DNA from: Deltaproteobacteria bacterium
GTDB lineage: Bacteria; Desulfobacterota; RBG-13-43-22
DNA length: 36,389 nucleotides
NCBI GenBank assembly: GCA_016219225.1
Contig: JACRBX010000078.1
Location: 1-36,389 of the forward strand
Direction of reading: 5' to 3'
A program made the position numbers and the translations under genes. The notes under the pieces are model-generated. The model saw only the letters and a list, made by a program, of their open reading frames with translations. It was not told the DNA's origin and did not search any database. Positions 9,312 through 17,246 of the stretch are shown here, in pieces (position 1 is the first letter of the stretch; each line of letters begins with the position of its first letter).

Positions 9312-10087
9312 ATCCGGATGTTATTTTAGAGGTGCAGAAGATCAGCAAATCCTTTGGTGGAATCCAGGCCCTGTTTAATGTAAGTTTCAGCCTCCATCGG
9401 GGGGAGATCCTGGGGATCATCGGTCCGAACGGTTCGGGGAAAACCACTTTAATCAATTGTGTTACCGGTTTTGTCCAGAGTGATAAGGGAAAGGTATTTT
9501 TTAATCAACGGGATATCACTAATTGGCCGCCCCATAAGATCGCCCATCTGGGCGTTACCAGAACCTTTCAGGTTATGCGACCCTATTACAGCCTGCCGGC
9601 CTACAAGAATTTGATCATACCGTTGTTTTCCCCGAGGGCCCGCCAGACCGGAGGCTGGCGAGGCGGTGGTAAACTGGGTGATCGAAATACGGTGAGCATA
9701 GACATCCTGGAAGAGATCGGCTTCGAGAGGGATTCCTTTGTCCCCTACAAATTGGCTTCAACCCTTCCCACCGGCTATCTTAAACGCCTGGAATTGGCCC
9801 GCTGTCTGGCCTTACGGCCGGAAGTCATCCTTTGTGATGAAGTCTTTTCCGGGTTGAGTGCCAGTGAAATCGCCAGTATGATCCCCTTAATCGAACGGCT
9901 GCAGATGGAGGGGATTACCCTGATCATGATTGAACACCGTTTAAAAGAGTTGTTCCGGGTGGCCAACCGGGTCATGGTCCTGAATTTCGGCCAGAAACTC
10001 ACCGAAGGCCTCCCGGCTGTGGTTATGGAGGATGAAAAGGTGAAAGAGGCCTATCTGGGATCGGAGGATTTATCCGATTATGTTTGA
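9308..10087 (+). CDS. ABC transporter ATP-binding protein, LivG type
   Basis: A 259-residue ATPase when started at ATG 9308, whose ATGA overlap with the livM stop suggests translational coupling; an in-frame ATG at 9296 would add four residues. Walker A is GPNGSGKTTL. The Q-loop region carries TRTFQVMRPY. Walker B is VILCDEVFSGLS, with Val where many ABC proteins have Pro after Glu. The signature reads LPTGYLKRLELARCLA instead of LSGGQ; LivG proteins often deviate here (LPYG- or LSYG-), so this looks like a family variant rather than damage. The protein powers transport together with the LivF-type partner. Confidence 0.88.
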   Translation: MNPDVILEVQKISKSFGGIQALFNVSFSLHRGEILGIIGPNGSGKTTLINCVTGFVQSDKGKVFFNQRDITNWPPHKIAHLGVTRTFQVMRPYYSLPAYKNLIIPLFSPRARQTGGWRGGGKLGDRNTVSIDILEEIGFERDSFVPYKLASTLPTGYLKRLELARCLALRPEVILCDEVFSGLSASEIASMIPLIERLQMEGITLIMIEHRLKELFRVANRVMVLNFGQKLTEGLPAVVMEDEKVKEAYLGSEDLSDYV

Positions 10088-10826
10088 AGCTAAAGGGCTG
10101 ATGGTTTTTTATGAAAACATGCTGGCCCTGAACAACATCAGCATTAAATGTCAGGAAGGCCAGATCGTCGGGGTCTTTGGCGCCAATAGCGCCGGAAAAT
10201 CGACCTTGATGTACACCCTTTCAGGGATTATGCAGGACATCAAGAAGAAGGAAGAGATGGCTGGAGGGGAGCGAATAACCCTTTTAGGGGAAGTCCTTTA
10301 CCAGGGTATCGATATCATGAACTTAAAACCCAGCCAGCGGGCCAGGAAAGGGATCATCCTCTGCCCGGAACGACGAAGGATCTTCCCGGAAAGCACGGTC
10401 CTGGAGAACCTGAAGATGGGCGGCTACCTGGCCAGTGCCGGACAGGTTAAGTCGACTCTGGAGTATGTTTTTAAAATTTTCCCCGCCCTGATACCCTTAA
10501 AAAAGCGGGAAGGGGGATTTTTAAGTGGTGGGGAACAACAGATGCTGGCCATCGGCCGGGCCTTGATGGCCCAGCCGAAGATCCTGCTCTTGGATGAACC
10601 CCTCATGGGTCTCAGTCCTTTGATCCAGGCCATGCTGGCCCGTTCAATAAAAAATATCCGGGATGAACGAAAGGTCACCTTAATCATCACCGAACAGTAC
10701 GCCCGTCCTATCCTGCCCATCGTGGATTATGCTTATATCCTGGAAAACGGAGCGGCGGTCCTGGAAGGGACCCGTAAGGAATTGATGGAGAATCCGGATG
10801 TGCGGGCGGCGTATTTCGGGGTCTGA
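10080..10826 (+). CDS. ABC transporter ATP-binding protein, LivF type
   Basis: A 248-residue ATPase overlapping livG by 8 bp. Walker A is GANSAGKST (Ser where LivF usually has Gly-Ala-Gly), the signature is LSGGEQQMLAIGRAL and Walker B is ILLLDEPLMGLSP, all intact. ERRRIFPESTVLENLKMGGYL is the typical LivF helical-domain motif. Relative to short LivF proteins there is an insertion of about ten residues after the Walker A helix (DIKKKEEMAGGERITLLGE). It is the last gene of the transporter operon, followed by 262 bp containing two repeat elements. Confidence 0.9.
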   Translation: MFEAKGLMVFYENMLALNNISIKCQEGQIVGVFGANSAGKSTLMYTLSGIMQDIKKKEEMAGGERITLLGEVLYQGIDIMNLKPSQRARKGIILCPERRRIFPESTVLENLKMGGYLASAGQVKSTLEYVFKIFPALIPLKKREGGFLSGGEQQMLAIGRALMAQPKILLLDEPLMGLSPLIQAMLARSIKNIRDERKVTLIITEQYARPILPIVDYAYILENGAAVLEGTRKELMENPDVRAAYFGV

Positions 10827-10835
10827 AAAAAACAG

Positions 10836-10863
10836 TTGCAAGATGCAAGTTTCAAGATGCAAG
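10836..10863. repeat. Heptad array, 4 x 7 bp
   Basis: Units TTGCAAG, ATGCAAG (twice) and TTTCAAG in exact 7-bp phase, beginning 10 bp after the livF stop. The same unit set recurs at 12775-12802 and, on the other strand, inside 26348-26403. Confidence 0.85.
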
Positions 10864-10933
10864 AAATTAAAAGGAATTTCTTAAGCCTCGTCAAACTTGA
10901 TGGCTATGTAAAAAGTAAAAGTTTGCTCTTTTC

Positions 10934-11028
10934 CGTCATTCCGGTGAAAACCGGAATCCAGGTTCAAAGGTTTGGTTCCCGGTTTTCAAGGGGACGATGT
11001 CTGGACCCCGGCTTTCGCCGGGGTGACG
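10934..11028. repeat. REP/BIME-like palindrome, copy 2 (diverged right half)
   Basis: The left arm 10934-10964 is identical to the left arm of the 5746-5823 element. The right part (11001-11028) corresponds to the other arm but reads ACCCCGG - CTTTCG - CCGGGGT, where copy 1 has ATTCCGG and CCGGAAT. Both sides of this small hairpin changed together, so pairing is kept. The centre is longer (36 bases). The element separates livF from the acyl-CoA ligase gene. Confidence 0.8.
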
Positions 11029-11088
11029 ACCGGAGAGATTTTTACGAATATATCAAACTTGCATCTTCCATAAAGGGAATCTGTCTAT

Positions 11089-12753
11089 ATGGTTGAGGAA
11101 TTGAACAGAGTGCGCATCGGGGGGGAACTTATCTTTTCCCGTTTTGAGCGGATGGCCGAAAAATATCCGCAAAATACGGCCCTTATTTTCCTGGGTGAAA
11201 AATATTCCTATGCCCGGTTGAGGAATCTGATCGATCGCTTCGCCACCGGTCTGAGCCGTCTGGGGGTCCGGAAAGGGGACCGGGTGATGCTCTACCTGTC
11301 CAATAGCCCTCAATGGATTATTGGCTTTTTTGGAATACAAAAAATCGGTGCCGTGGCCGTTCCCGTCTCCCCCATTTATACCTCTCATGAACTCACCTAT
11401 ATGGTCAACGATTCGGGTGCCGAAACCATTATCTGCCATGATACCAATTTCGGATATGTGAAAGAGGTCTTTTCCGGAACAGGCCTGAAGAGGGCCGTAG
11501 TCACCAATCTGGTCGATTTACTGCCTCTGTCCAAAAGGGCCATTGGATTTTTATTCGACAAGGTTCCCCACGGCCTGGTCGAAAAAAGTGACCAGGTCTT
11601 GCTGTTTAAAGAGTTATTGAAGGCCCCGCCCGCTCCCCCCCCTGTGGAGATGGATTCCATGAAAGACCTTTCCTATATCCTTTACACCGGTGGGACCACC
11701 GGGTTTCCAAAAGGGGTACCTGGAAACCACGCCGGCATGACTTCCTATGTCAAAGACCTGACCGAAGATGTTTTGAAAGGATACATTAAAGAAGGAGAAG
11801 ACGTCTATATCGCCATTAATCCCCTGTTCCATATCATGGCCCTCGGTTTTTTTGTGGCTGCCGGCTTGAATTACGGCAACACCACTATCCTGATGCCCCA
11901 ACCCCAGGTGGACCCCATCCTGGAGGCCATTGGAAAATACAAGGTGCGCTGGATGCTCGGTGTTCCCACCCTCTACCGGATGATCCTGGAAAATGATCGC
12001 TTGGATCAATACCCCCTTGATTCATTACGGTATTGCTATTGCGGAGGCGATGTGCTCCCCCTGGAAGTGTTTAATCGCTGGAAAGAAAAATTCGGGGTCC
12101 CCATGGTTCAGGTCTATGGTTCCACGGAAGCCGGCCATATCACCTACAGTCGTCTCCACCAGGAACCGGATCCCCTGTCTATCGGCCTGCCGCTGAAATC
12201 CAGAAGATGCAAAGTGGTTAATCCTGAAACCCTCGAACCGGTTCCTTTTGGAGAAATTGGTGAGTTGATCGTCACTTCCGATGAAACGCTCAAGTATTAT
12301 TGGAATAAGCCGGAAGAAACGGCCAGGTCTTATGTCGAAGTGGATGGCCAGACCTATTACCGGATGGGAGATTTTGTCCGGCAGGATGAACGGGGGGAGC
12401 TCTATTATGTGGAACGCCTGGCCGATATTATAAAATATAAAGGCTACCGGGTTTCTGCTTCAGAAATTGAAGCGGTTTTACAGGACCATCCTACTGTTGT
12501 CGGGGCCTGTGTAGTTGGAGTCCCGGATCCAAAGGTCGGCGAGCGGATTAAAGGGATCGTGGTTTTAAAAGCCGATGCCAAGGGGGTAGGGGCTAATGAA
12601 TTAATCCGCTTATGCCGGGAACGTCTGGCCCCTTACAAAGTCCCCCAATATATTGAATTCCGGGACATGCTTCCCAAATCGAAGGTCGGAAAACTCCTCA
12701 GACGGGAAATCCGGGATGAGGAAAAAAGAAAAATGGAGAAAGGGAAGAAGTGA
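11089..12753 (+). CDS. AMP-forming acyl-CoA synthetase (FadD-like)
   Basis: A 554-residue member of the acyl/aryl-CoA ligase (ANL) superfamily. The P-loop A3 motif is YILYTGGTTGFPKGV (~198-212), A5 is VQVYGSTEAGH, A7 is YYRMGDFVRQDERGELYYVERLADIIKYKG in overall form, A8 contains KGYRVSASEIEAVL, and the catalytic Lys-bearing end is LPKSKVGKLLRREI. Reaction of the family: carboxylate + ATP + CoA to acyl-CoA. Substrate length or ring type cannot be read with certainty; the fit is to long/medium-chain or aryl acid ligases. ATG 11089 has AAGGGA about ten bases upstream. Its position behind the transporter genes suggests it activates what they import. Confidence 0.85.
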   Translation: MVEELNRVRIGGELIFSRFERMAEKYPQNTALIFLGEKYSYARLRNLIDRFATGLSRLGVRKGDRVMLYLSNSPQWIIGFFGIQKIGAVAVPVSPIYTSHELTYMVNDSGAETIICHDTNFGYVKEVFSGTGLKRAVVTNLVDLLPLSKRAIGFLFDKVPHGLVEKSDQVLLFKELLKAPPAPPPVEMDSMKDLSYILYTGGTTGFPKGVPGNHAGMTSYVKDLTEDVLKGYIKEGEDVYIAINPLFHIMALGFFVAAGLNYGNTTILMPQPQVDPILEAIGKYKVRWMLGVPTLYRMILENDRLDQYPLDSLRYCYCGGDVLPLEVFNRWKEKFGVPMVQVYGSTEAGHITYSRLHQEPDPLSIGLPLKSRRCKVVNPETLEPVPFGEIGELIVTSDETLKYYWNKPEETARSYVEVDGQTYYRMGDFVRQDERGELYYVERLADIIKYKGYRVSASEIEAVLQDHPTVVGACVVGVPDPKVGERIKGIVVLKADAKGVGANELIRLCRERLAPYKVPQYIEFRDMLPKSKVGKLLRREIRDEEKRKMEKGKK

Positions 12754-12774
12754 GGGCATAGTTTGAAAATTAAG

Positions 12775-12802
12775 TTGCATGTTGCAAGATGCAAGTTTCA
12801 AT
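12775..12802. repeat. Heptad array, 4 x 7 bp
   Basis: Units TTGCATG, TTGCAAG, ATGCAAG and TTTCAAT in phase, lying between two convergent genes. Its right end overlaps the last codons of the PAP2 gene (ending VLHN), so the array has supplied part of that C-terminus. Confidence 0.8.
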
Positions 12803-13376
12803 TATGCAAAACGGGATCAGGGTCGGGGGGCCGGGGATGGGAGAGCTTGGCCAGCAAAAAGCTCAGTAAAATTATCCCCAGGGCCGCTCCCACGCCCCCC
12901 AGGAAAGCGCCTCCCAGAACATCCAGAGGATAATGTTCGCCCACATAGACCCGCGAATAGCCGACAACCAGAGCCGCCGGGATAAACAGGAAGGAAAGTC
13001 TTCGATAAAAATGGGAGAGGAAAAAGGCTGCCCCGAAGATATTGGCGGCATGATTGGATGGAAAGGAGAAGGAACGGGGGCAAGGCCAGAAGCTATGGAC
13101 CCCGGAAAGGGTATTGCAGGGCCGGGGACGGCCGAAAAGGTGTTTGAATAAAAAACTGTTGGAATAATCCAGAAGGCCCACCAGAGCAGCCAGGACCACT
13201 AAAGAGATTCTTACTTTTTTCCCGCCACCGATAAAAATAAGGAGCCAGATAACGGCCAGGCCGTATTTCCAGTGATCGAATTCAGTGATATAGGGCATAA
13301 TGAGGTCAAAAAAGGCGTTTCGATGGCCTTGATTGATCCAGAAAAAAACCTTTGTGTCCACTTCCCATAACGTCAT
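12798..13376 (-). CDS. PAP2-family membrane phosphatase
   Basis: A 192-residue PAP2 (type 2 phosphatidic acid phosphatase) protein with several membrane segments. All three catalytic motifs are visible: KHLFGRPRP (K-x6-RP), SFPSNHAAN (the PSGH motif with Asn for Gly) and SRVYVGEHYPLDVLGG (SR-x5-H-x3-D). Family members dephosphorylate lipid phosphates such as phosphatidic acid, phosphatidylglycerophosphate, undecaprenyl diphosphate or lipid A; which of these applies is open. The opening WEVDTKVFFWINQGHRNAFFDLIM is typical of small bacterial PAP2 proteins. It is convergent with the acyl-CoA ligase gene. Confidence 0.87.
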   Translation of the reverse strand: MTLWEVDTKVFFWINQGHRNAFFDLIMPYITEFDHWKYGLAVIWLLIFIGGGKKVRISLVVLAALVGLLDYSNSFLFKHLFGRPRPCNTLSGVHSFWPCPRSFSFPSNHAANIFGAAFFLSHFYRRLSFLFIPAALVVGYSRVYVGEHYPLDVLGGAFLGGVGAALGIILLSFLLAKLSHPRPPDPDPVLHN

Positions 13377-13412
13377 GATAATACCTGAACAAAGCTACAG
13401 TAAATTTTTATG

Positions 13413-13440
13413 TTACTCGTTCCTATTTACTCGTTACTCG
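13413..13440. repeat. Heptad array, 4 x 7 bp
   Basis: TTACTCG three times and TTCCTAT once, all in one 7-bp phase. It lies upstream of the PAP2 start, and a second array with a different unit follows after only four bases. Confidence 0.85.
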
Positions 13441-13444
13441 TTTT

Positions 13445-13472
13445 AACCAGCAACCAACGCCGAGCAACAAGC
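13445..13472. repeat. Heptad array, 4 x 7 bp
   Basis: Units AACCAGC, AACCAAC, GCCGAGC and AACAAGC in phase; on the other strand they look like TTGCTGG/TTGCTCG. Together with 13413-13440 this makes two four-unit arrays separated by TTTT. Confidence 0.65.
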
Positions 13473-13496
13473 AAGAATCTCATCTGCTTAAACCTG

Positions 13497-13525
13497 TTGA
13501 CAGAATGATTTAAAAATACTATATA
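13497..13525 (+). promoter_or_regulatory. Sigma-70 promoter for the 93-residue protein gene
   Basis: TTGACA at 13497-13502 and TATATA at 13520-13525, spacing exactly 17 bp. The predicted start is near 13532, giving a ~60-base leader to the ATG at 13592. Confidence 0.7.
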
Positions 13526-13591
13526 TTCATCCCAAAGTCATCCAAAAACAAAAGTTCCATACAACGATCCAACCTTTTATAGGGTATCAAA

Positions 13592-13873
13592 ATGGAAAAA
13601 TTTGAAGAAAAAATCATTGACTTGGTGGATGTGATTGCCGAACCTGAACCGGCTCTAAGAAAAGAAGTCACCGAACCGACGGTTCCGGTTGAGAAGACGG
13701 AATTATCGCCGGAGATCGAAACCAACGAGATGGAAGCGTTGATCCGTAATGAAGTGGAAAAGCTGGTACGTTCCAAATTCGATGAAAAGATCGACCGGAT
13801 GATTCGGGAGATCCTATTACAAGAGATCGAAAAAGCGATTGCCCGTGAGATAGAGAGCTTAAAAAGAATTTAA
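13592..13873 (+). CDS. Small charged helical protein, unknown function
   Basis: A 93-residue protein I do not recognise. The first ~45 residues are acidic and Pro/Thr/Val-rich (EPEPALRKEVTEPTVPVEK), likely disordered. The last ~45 (ALIRNEVEKLVRSKFDEKI...) form a continuous amphipathic, probably coiled-coil helix of alternating Glu and Lys/Arg. An acidic linker plus C-terminal helical module recalls PopZ-like polar organising proteins in layout only; there is no motif match I would defend. No membrane segment or signal. Expression looks real: a good -35/-10 pair, AGGG seven bases before the ATG, and an intrinsic terminator 28 bp after the stop, making it a single-gene transcription unit just ahead of valS. 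Confidence 0.7.
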   Translation: MEKFEEKIIDLVDVIAEPEPALRKEVTEPTVPVEKTELSPEIETNEMEALIRNEVEKLVRSKFDEKIDRMIREILLQEIEKAIAREIESLKRI

Positions 13874-13900
13874 AAAAAGGTGCATGCGGGATAAGAGACC

Positions 13901-13935
13901 AAGGGGGTTAAGTTATTTAATCCCCTTTTCTTTTA
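13901..13935 (+). terminator. Intrinsic terminator
   Basis: AAGGGG-GTTAA pairs with TTTAA-TCCCCTT across a short loop (stem ends 13901 and ~13927, one mismatch), followed by TTTTCTTTT. It closes the 13592 gene, so valS needs its own promoter in the short remaining gap or read-through. Confidence 0.75.
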
Positions 13936-13966
13936 TAGATAAAAGATAATGAAATGGAGTAGTTAA

Positions 13967-16633
13967 ATGAAGCCCCTGTTATCTAAAGGATATGAACCGG
14001 CTCAAGTGGAAGAAGAATTATACCGGTTCTGGATGGATCAGAAGCTCTTTCAAGCCCAGGTGGAAGCCGAAGGCCCCCCTTTTTCCATGGTCATTCCTCC
14101 GCCGAATGTCACCGGGACACTCCATATGGGGCATGCCTTGAATACAACCCTCCAGGATATCCTGTGGCGTTTTTTCAAAATGAAAGGGTATAACGTCCTT
14201 TGGGTCCCCGGAACCGATCACGCCGGTATTGCCACACAGAATGTGGTGGAAAGGATGCTGGCCCAGGAAGGTATCGACCGTCATCAATTAGGCCGGGAAC
14301 GGTTTATGGAAAAGGTCTGGGAATGGCGATCCAAATATGGTGGCATCATTATCAACCAACTAAAACGTCTGGGTGCGGCCTGTGACTGGAGCCGGGAACG
14401 TTTTACCATGGACGAAGGATTGTCAAAGGCCGTTAAGGAGGTCTTCGTCCGCCTTTATCAGGAAGGGCTGATCTACCGGGGTGATTATATTATCAACTGG
14501 TGTCCACGATGCCAAACCGCCCTCTCCGACCTGGAGGTGGAACATGAAACCCATGAAGGCAATCTGTTTCATATCCGATATCTCCTGGCCAATGGTCAGG
14601 GGGCGGTCGTTGTAGCCACGACACGGCCGGAGACCATGTTGGGGGATACGGCTGTGGCTGTCCATCCCGAGGATGCGCGTTACCAGGGTATGATCGGCCA
14701 GGAAGTGCACCTGCCGCTTACCCAGAGAAAAATACCTGTTATTTTTGATCCTTACGTGGACCAGAGTTTTGGTACCGGTGCCTTGAAGATCACCCCGGCC
14801 CATGATTTTAATGATTTTGAAATCGCCCGTCGACATGGACTTCCTATCCTCAATGTCATGGACCCGGAGGCTCGGATGAATGACAAAGCCGGGGTCTATC
14901 AGGGCCTGGATCGAAAGACCTGCCGGGAAAAGGTGCTCGAAGACTTAAAGGCCTTAGGACTTTTGGAAAAAATAGAAAAGTATACCCATAACATCGGTCA
15001 TTGCTATCGCTGTAAGACCATGATCGAGCCCTATCTTTCCAAACAATGGTTTGTCCGGGTCGGTCCATTGGCCGAACAGGCTTTGAAGGCCGTTGAAAAC
15101 GGGCAAACCCAGATCTTTCCCAAGTCCTGGGAAAAGACCTACTTTGATTGGATGACCCACATACGGGATTGGTGTATTTCCAGACAGATCTGGTGGGGAC
15201 ACCAGATCCCGGCCTGGTATTGTGCCGGCTGCGGGGCGGTCATCGTTTCTACCCAGGCCCCGAATTTTTGTCCCACCTGTAATTCTTCGGAATTGAAACA
15301 GGAAACCGATGTCCTGGATACCTGGTTCAGTTCCGCCCTTTGGCCTTTTTCCACCTTGGGCTGGCCGGAGGCAACCAAAGAGCTTGAGGTCTATTACCCG
15401 ACCTCGGTCCTGGTTACGGGATTCGACATCCTCTTTTTCTGGGTAGCCAGAATGATGATGATGGGCCTTCGTTTTATGGGCAAGGTCCCTTTTCACCACG
15501 TCTATATTCATGCCCTGGTTCGGGATGCCGAAGGGCAAAAAATGAGCAAGTCCAAAGGAAATGTCATCGATCCCTTGACCGTTATGGACCAGTACGGGAC
15601 CGATGCCTTTCGGTTTACCCTGGCTGCTCTGGCGGCTCAGGGTAGGGACATCAAGCTTTCGGAAGAGCGTATCGAAGGTTATCGTCATTTTGTCAACAAG
15701 ATCTGGAATGCCGCCCGCTTCAGTCTCGCTCATTTTGAAGGACTAAAGGTTGAAGATCAAACCTCCCTTTCTCCCCAGGATACGGTCAACCGCTGGATCA
15801 TCAGCCGGATGCATAGGGTCATTGAAAAGGTCGAACAGGGGATAAAGGAATATCGTTTTAATGAGGCGGCCCATGAACTTTATCAGTTTATCTGGCATGA
15901 ATTCTGCGATTGGTATCTGGAATTCATTAAGCCTGTTTTATACCAGGAAGAACAGGGTCAGGAGAAACAAGATACTCGAAAGGTCCTCTATCAGGTTTTC
16001 CTGGGTCTTCTGAAATTAATCCATCCTTTTATGCCTTTTGTCAGTGAAAAAATCTATCAATCCCTTTCGGAAGTCGAAATCAGCATCCTTCAAGAGTCGT
16101 TTCCGTCGCCTGACAAATTTTTGATAGATGAGCAGGCCGAGAAGGAAATGGAGACTATCAAGGGTTTGATTTCCGAGATCCGGAACATAAGAGGCGAAAT
16201 GAATGTACCGCCTTCAAAAAATGTGGAAATCTGTTTGAGGGTCGTTGATCCGGACAGCCGGGCTTTGATTGAGACCCATCAGCAGAAATTTTTAATATTG
16301 GCCAAAGCAATGGAGATCCATTTTTTACCTGATGAAAAGAACCCTCCTTCCTCGGTCTCCGGGGTTTTTGAAGGGATGGAAATTTTCATCCCTTTAATTG
16401 GAATCATTCAATTCGATGAGGAAGAAAAACGGTTGGAAAAGGACCTGTTCAAGCTTCGGAAAGAATGGACCCAGATCGAAAAAAAATTGGCCAATGAAGA
16501 TTTTTTACAAAAAGCCCCACAGGAGGTCGTGGGTAAAGAGAAAGAAAAGGTCCGGGCCCTCGGGAAAAAGATTGAAAAACTGGAAAATCATTTAGGGCGG
16601 ATAAAAGAATTAATGAGAAATTCCAAAATTTAA
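13967..16633 (+). CDS. valS: Valyl-tRNA synthetase
   Basis: An 888-residue class I aminoacyl-tRNA synthetase of normal bacterial ValRS length. The HIGH-type motif is HMGH (53-56) within PPNVTGTLHMGHAL; KMSKS is at ~525-529 in GQKMSKSKGNV. The editing (CP1) domain is present (TTRPETMLGDTAVAVHPED). Cysteine pairs in NWCPRC and CAGCGAVI...CPTC look like zinc knuckles. The C-terminus ends in the ValRS-specific coiled coil (LFKLRKEWTQIEKKLANEDF). It charges tRNA-Val with valine and hydrolyses mischarged threonine. GGAG lies eight bases before ATG 13967. The AAAAGC/GCTTTT hairpin at 16632-16652 after the stop is too weak to call a terminator. Confidence 0.97.
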   Translation: MKPLLSKGYEPAQVEEELYRFWMDQKLFQAQVEAEGPPFSMVIPPPNVTGTLHMGHALNTTLQDILWRFFKMKGYNVLWVPGTDHAGIATQNVVERMLAQEGIDRHQLGRERFMEKVWEWRSKYGGIIINQLKRLGAACDWSRERFTMDEGLSKAVKEVFVRLYQEGLIYRGDYIINWCPRCQTALSDLEVEHETHEGNLFHIRYLLANGQGAVVVATTRPETMLGDTAVAVHPEDARYQGMIGQEVHLPLTQRKIPVIFDPYVDQSFGTGALKITPAHDFNDFEIARRHGLPILNVMDPEARMNDKAGVYQGLDRKTCREKVLEDLKALGLLEKIEKYTHNIGHCYRCKTMIEPYLSKQWFVRVGPLAEQALKAVENGQTQIFPKSWEKTYFDWMTHIRDWCISRQIWWGHQIPAWYCAGCGAVIVSTQAPNFCPTCNSSELKQETDVLDTWFSSALWPFSTLGWPEATKELEVYYPTSVLVTGFDILFFWVARMMMMGLRFMGKVPFHHVYIHALVRDAEGQKMSKSKGNVIDPLTVMDQYGTDAFRFTLAALAAQGRDIKLSEERIEGYRHFVNKIWNAARFSLAHFEGLKVEDQTSLSPQDTVNRWIISRMHRVIEKVEQGIKEYRFNEAAHELYQFIWHEFCDWYLEFIKPVLYQEEQGQEKQDTRKVLYQVFLGLLKLIHPFMPFVSEKIYQSLSEVEISILQESFPSPDKFLIDEQAEKEMETIKGLISEIRNIRGEMNVPPSKNVEICLRVVDPDSRALIETHQQKFLILAKAMEIHFLPDEKNPPSSVSGVFEGMEIFIPLIGIIQFDEEEKRLEKDLFKLRKEWTQIEKKLANEDFLQKAPQEVVGKEKEKVRALGKKIEKLENHLGRIKELMRNSKI

Positions 16634-16740
16634 AAGCCTTTTTAATGCTTTTGACCGGTAAATTTCAAATTTTGGAAAATAGGGCAGATCGGGGGAGATA
16701 AATATTTAATAACTTATTGAAATGACTAATATTAAATAAT

Positions 16741-16756
16741 TGGCACAAGATATGCT
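16741..16756 (+). promoter_or_regulatory. Sigma-54 (-24/-12) promoter
   Basis: TGGCACAAGATATGCT matches the RpoN consensus (TGGCACR-N4-TTGCW) with one change (A for the first T of TTGC). GG at 16742-16743 and GC at 16754-16755 are 12 bp apart as required. Transcription would start near 16767, about 69 bases before the next ATG. No enhancer palindrome was identified. Confidence 0.65.
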
Positions 16757-16835
16757 AATATAAAGAGGAAAATAAGTCACAAAAAGGCTTGAGTGCCTTT
16801 TGTAGAGTATCTCATAGGAAAGGTGGTGAATATAC

Positions 16836-17072
16836 ATGAAAAAATTGATCGTTTGGACTATGGCTTTAGTATTTGCCCTGTCGGTTTCTATGGCTTTTGC
16901 CGCTGATGACAAGAAACCCGCTGCTGCTGCTCCTGCTGCTGCTGCTCCTGCCGAGCCGGCCAAGGATGACAAGGCTCCTGCTGAAAAGAAGGCCAAGAAG
17001 GTAAAGAAAGCCAAGAAAGCCAAGGCGGAGAAGAAAGATGAAGCGCCTGCGGCTCCTGCGGAAAAGAAATAA
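16836..17072 (+). CDS. Small secreted Lys/Ala/Pro-rich protein
   Basis: A 78-residue precursor: a clear signal peptide of 22 residues (MKKLIVWTMALVFALSVSMAFA) and then a low-complexity mature part of about 56 residues. That part is an Ala/Pro run, a strongly basic centre (KKAKKVKKAKKAKAEKK) and an acidic/Pro tail. The composition suggests an unstructured periplasmic or envelope peptide; no family function is assigned. AAAGGTGGTG just upstream is a strong ribosome site. A -24/-12 promoter ahead and a long intrinsic terminator 18 bp behind make it a single-gene, RpoN-driven unit. The GCT-rich Ala codons are repetitive and may expand or shrink. Confidence 0.82.
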   Translation: MKKLIVWTMALVFALSVSMAFAADDKKPAAAAPAAAAPAEPAKDDKAPAEKKAKKVKKAKKAKAEKKDEAPAAPAEKK

Positions 17073-17090
17073 GTTTTTTTTCTACCGAAT

Positions 17091-17130
17091 AAAAAAAGGT
17101 GGGATCGGATTTCCGATTCCACCTTTTTTA
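17091..17130 (+). terminator. Strong intrinsic terminator
   Basis: A-run, then GGTGGGATCGG pairing with CCGATTCCACC (one G-T pair) and a T-run, about 17 pairs in all around an ATTT loop. It closes the small secreted protein gene and, being symmetric with As and Ts, could also stop transcription from the right. Confidence 0.9.
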
Positions 17131-17211
17131 TTTGGGTGAATAATTTCTTGAAAAATAAAAGGAACCTGTGCTAAGAGTGGAGAAAATCGAATCTCAATCG
17201 GCGGAAATTCG

Positions 17212-17229
17212 GCTCTCGGCCACGAGAGC
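17212..17229 (+). promoter_or_regulatory. Hairpin just ahead of the Lon-like ribosome site
   Basis: GCTCTCG - GCCA - CGAGAGC, a perfect 7-pair stem with a 4-base loop, ending seven bases before GGGAGG (17237-17242). It could protect or tune the 5' end of the mRNA; its role is unknown. Confidence 0.35.
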
Positions 17230-17246
17230 GTATCTGGGAGGAATAC

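Noticed and set aside
6108-10826. Assigning the transporter to leucine/isoleucine/valine
   Set aside because: The receptor family has many substrates and the neighbourhood favours an organic acid; no residue pattern proves amino acid binding.
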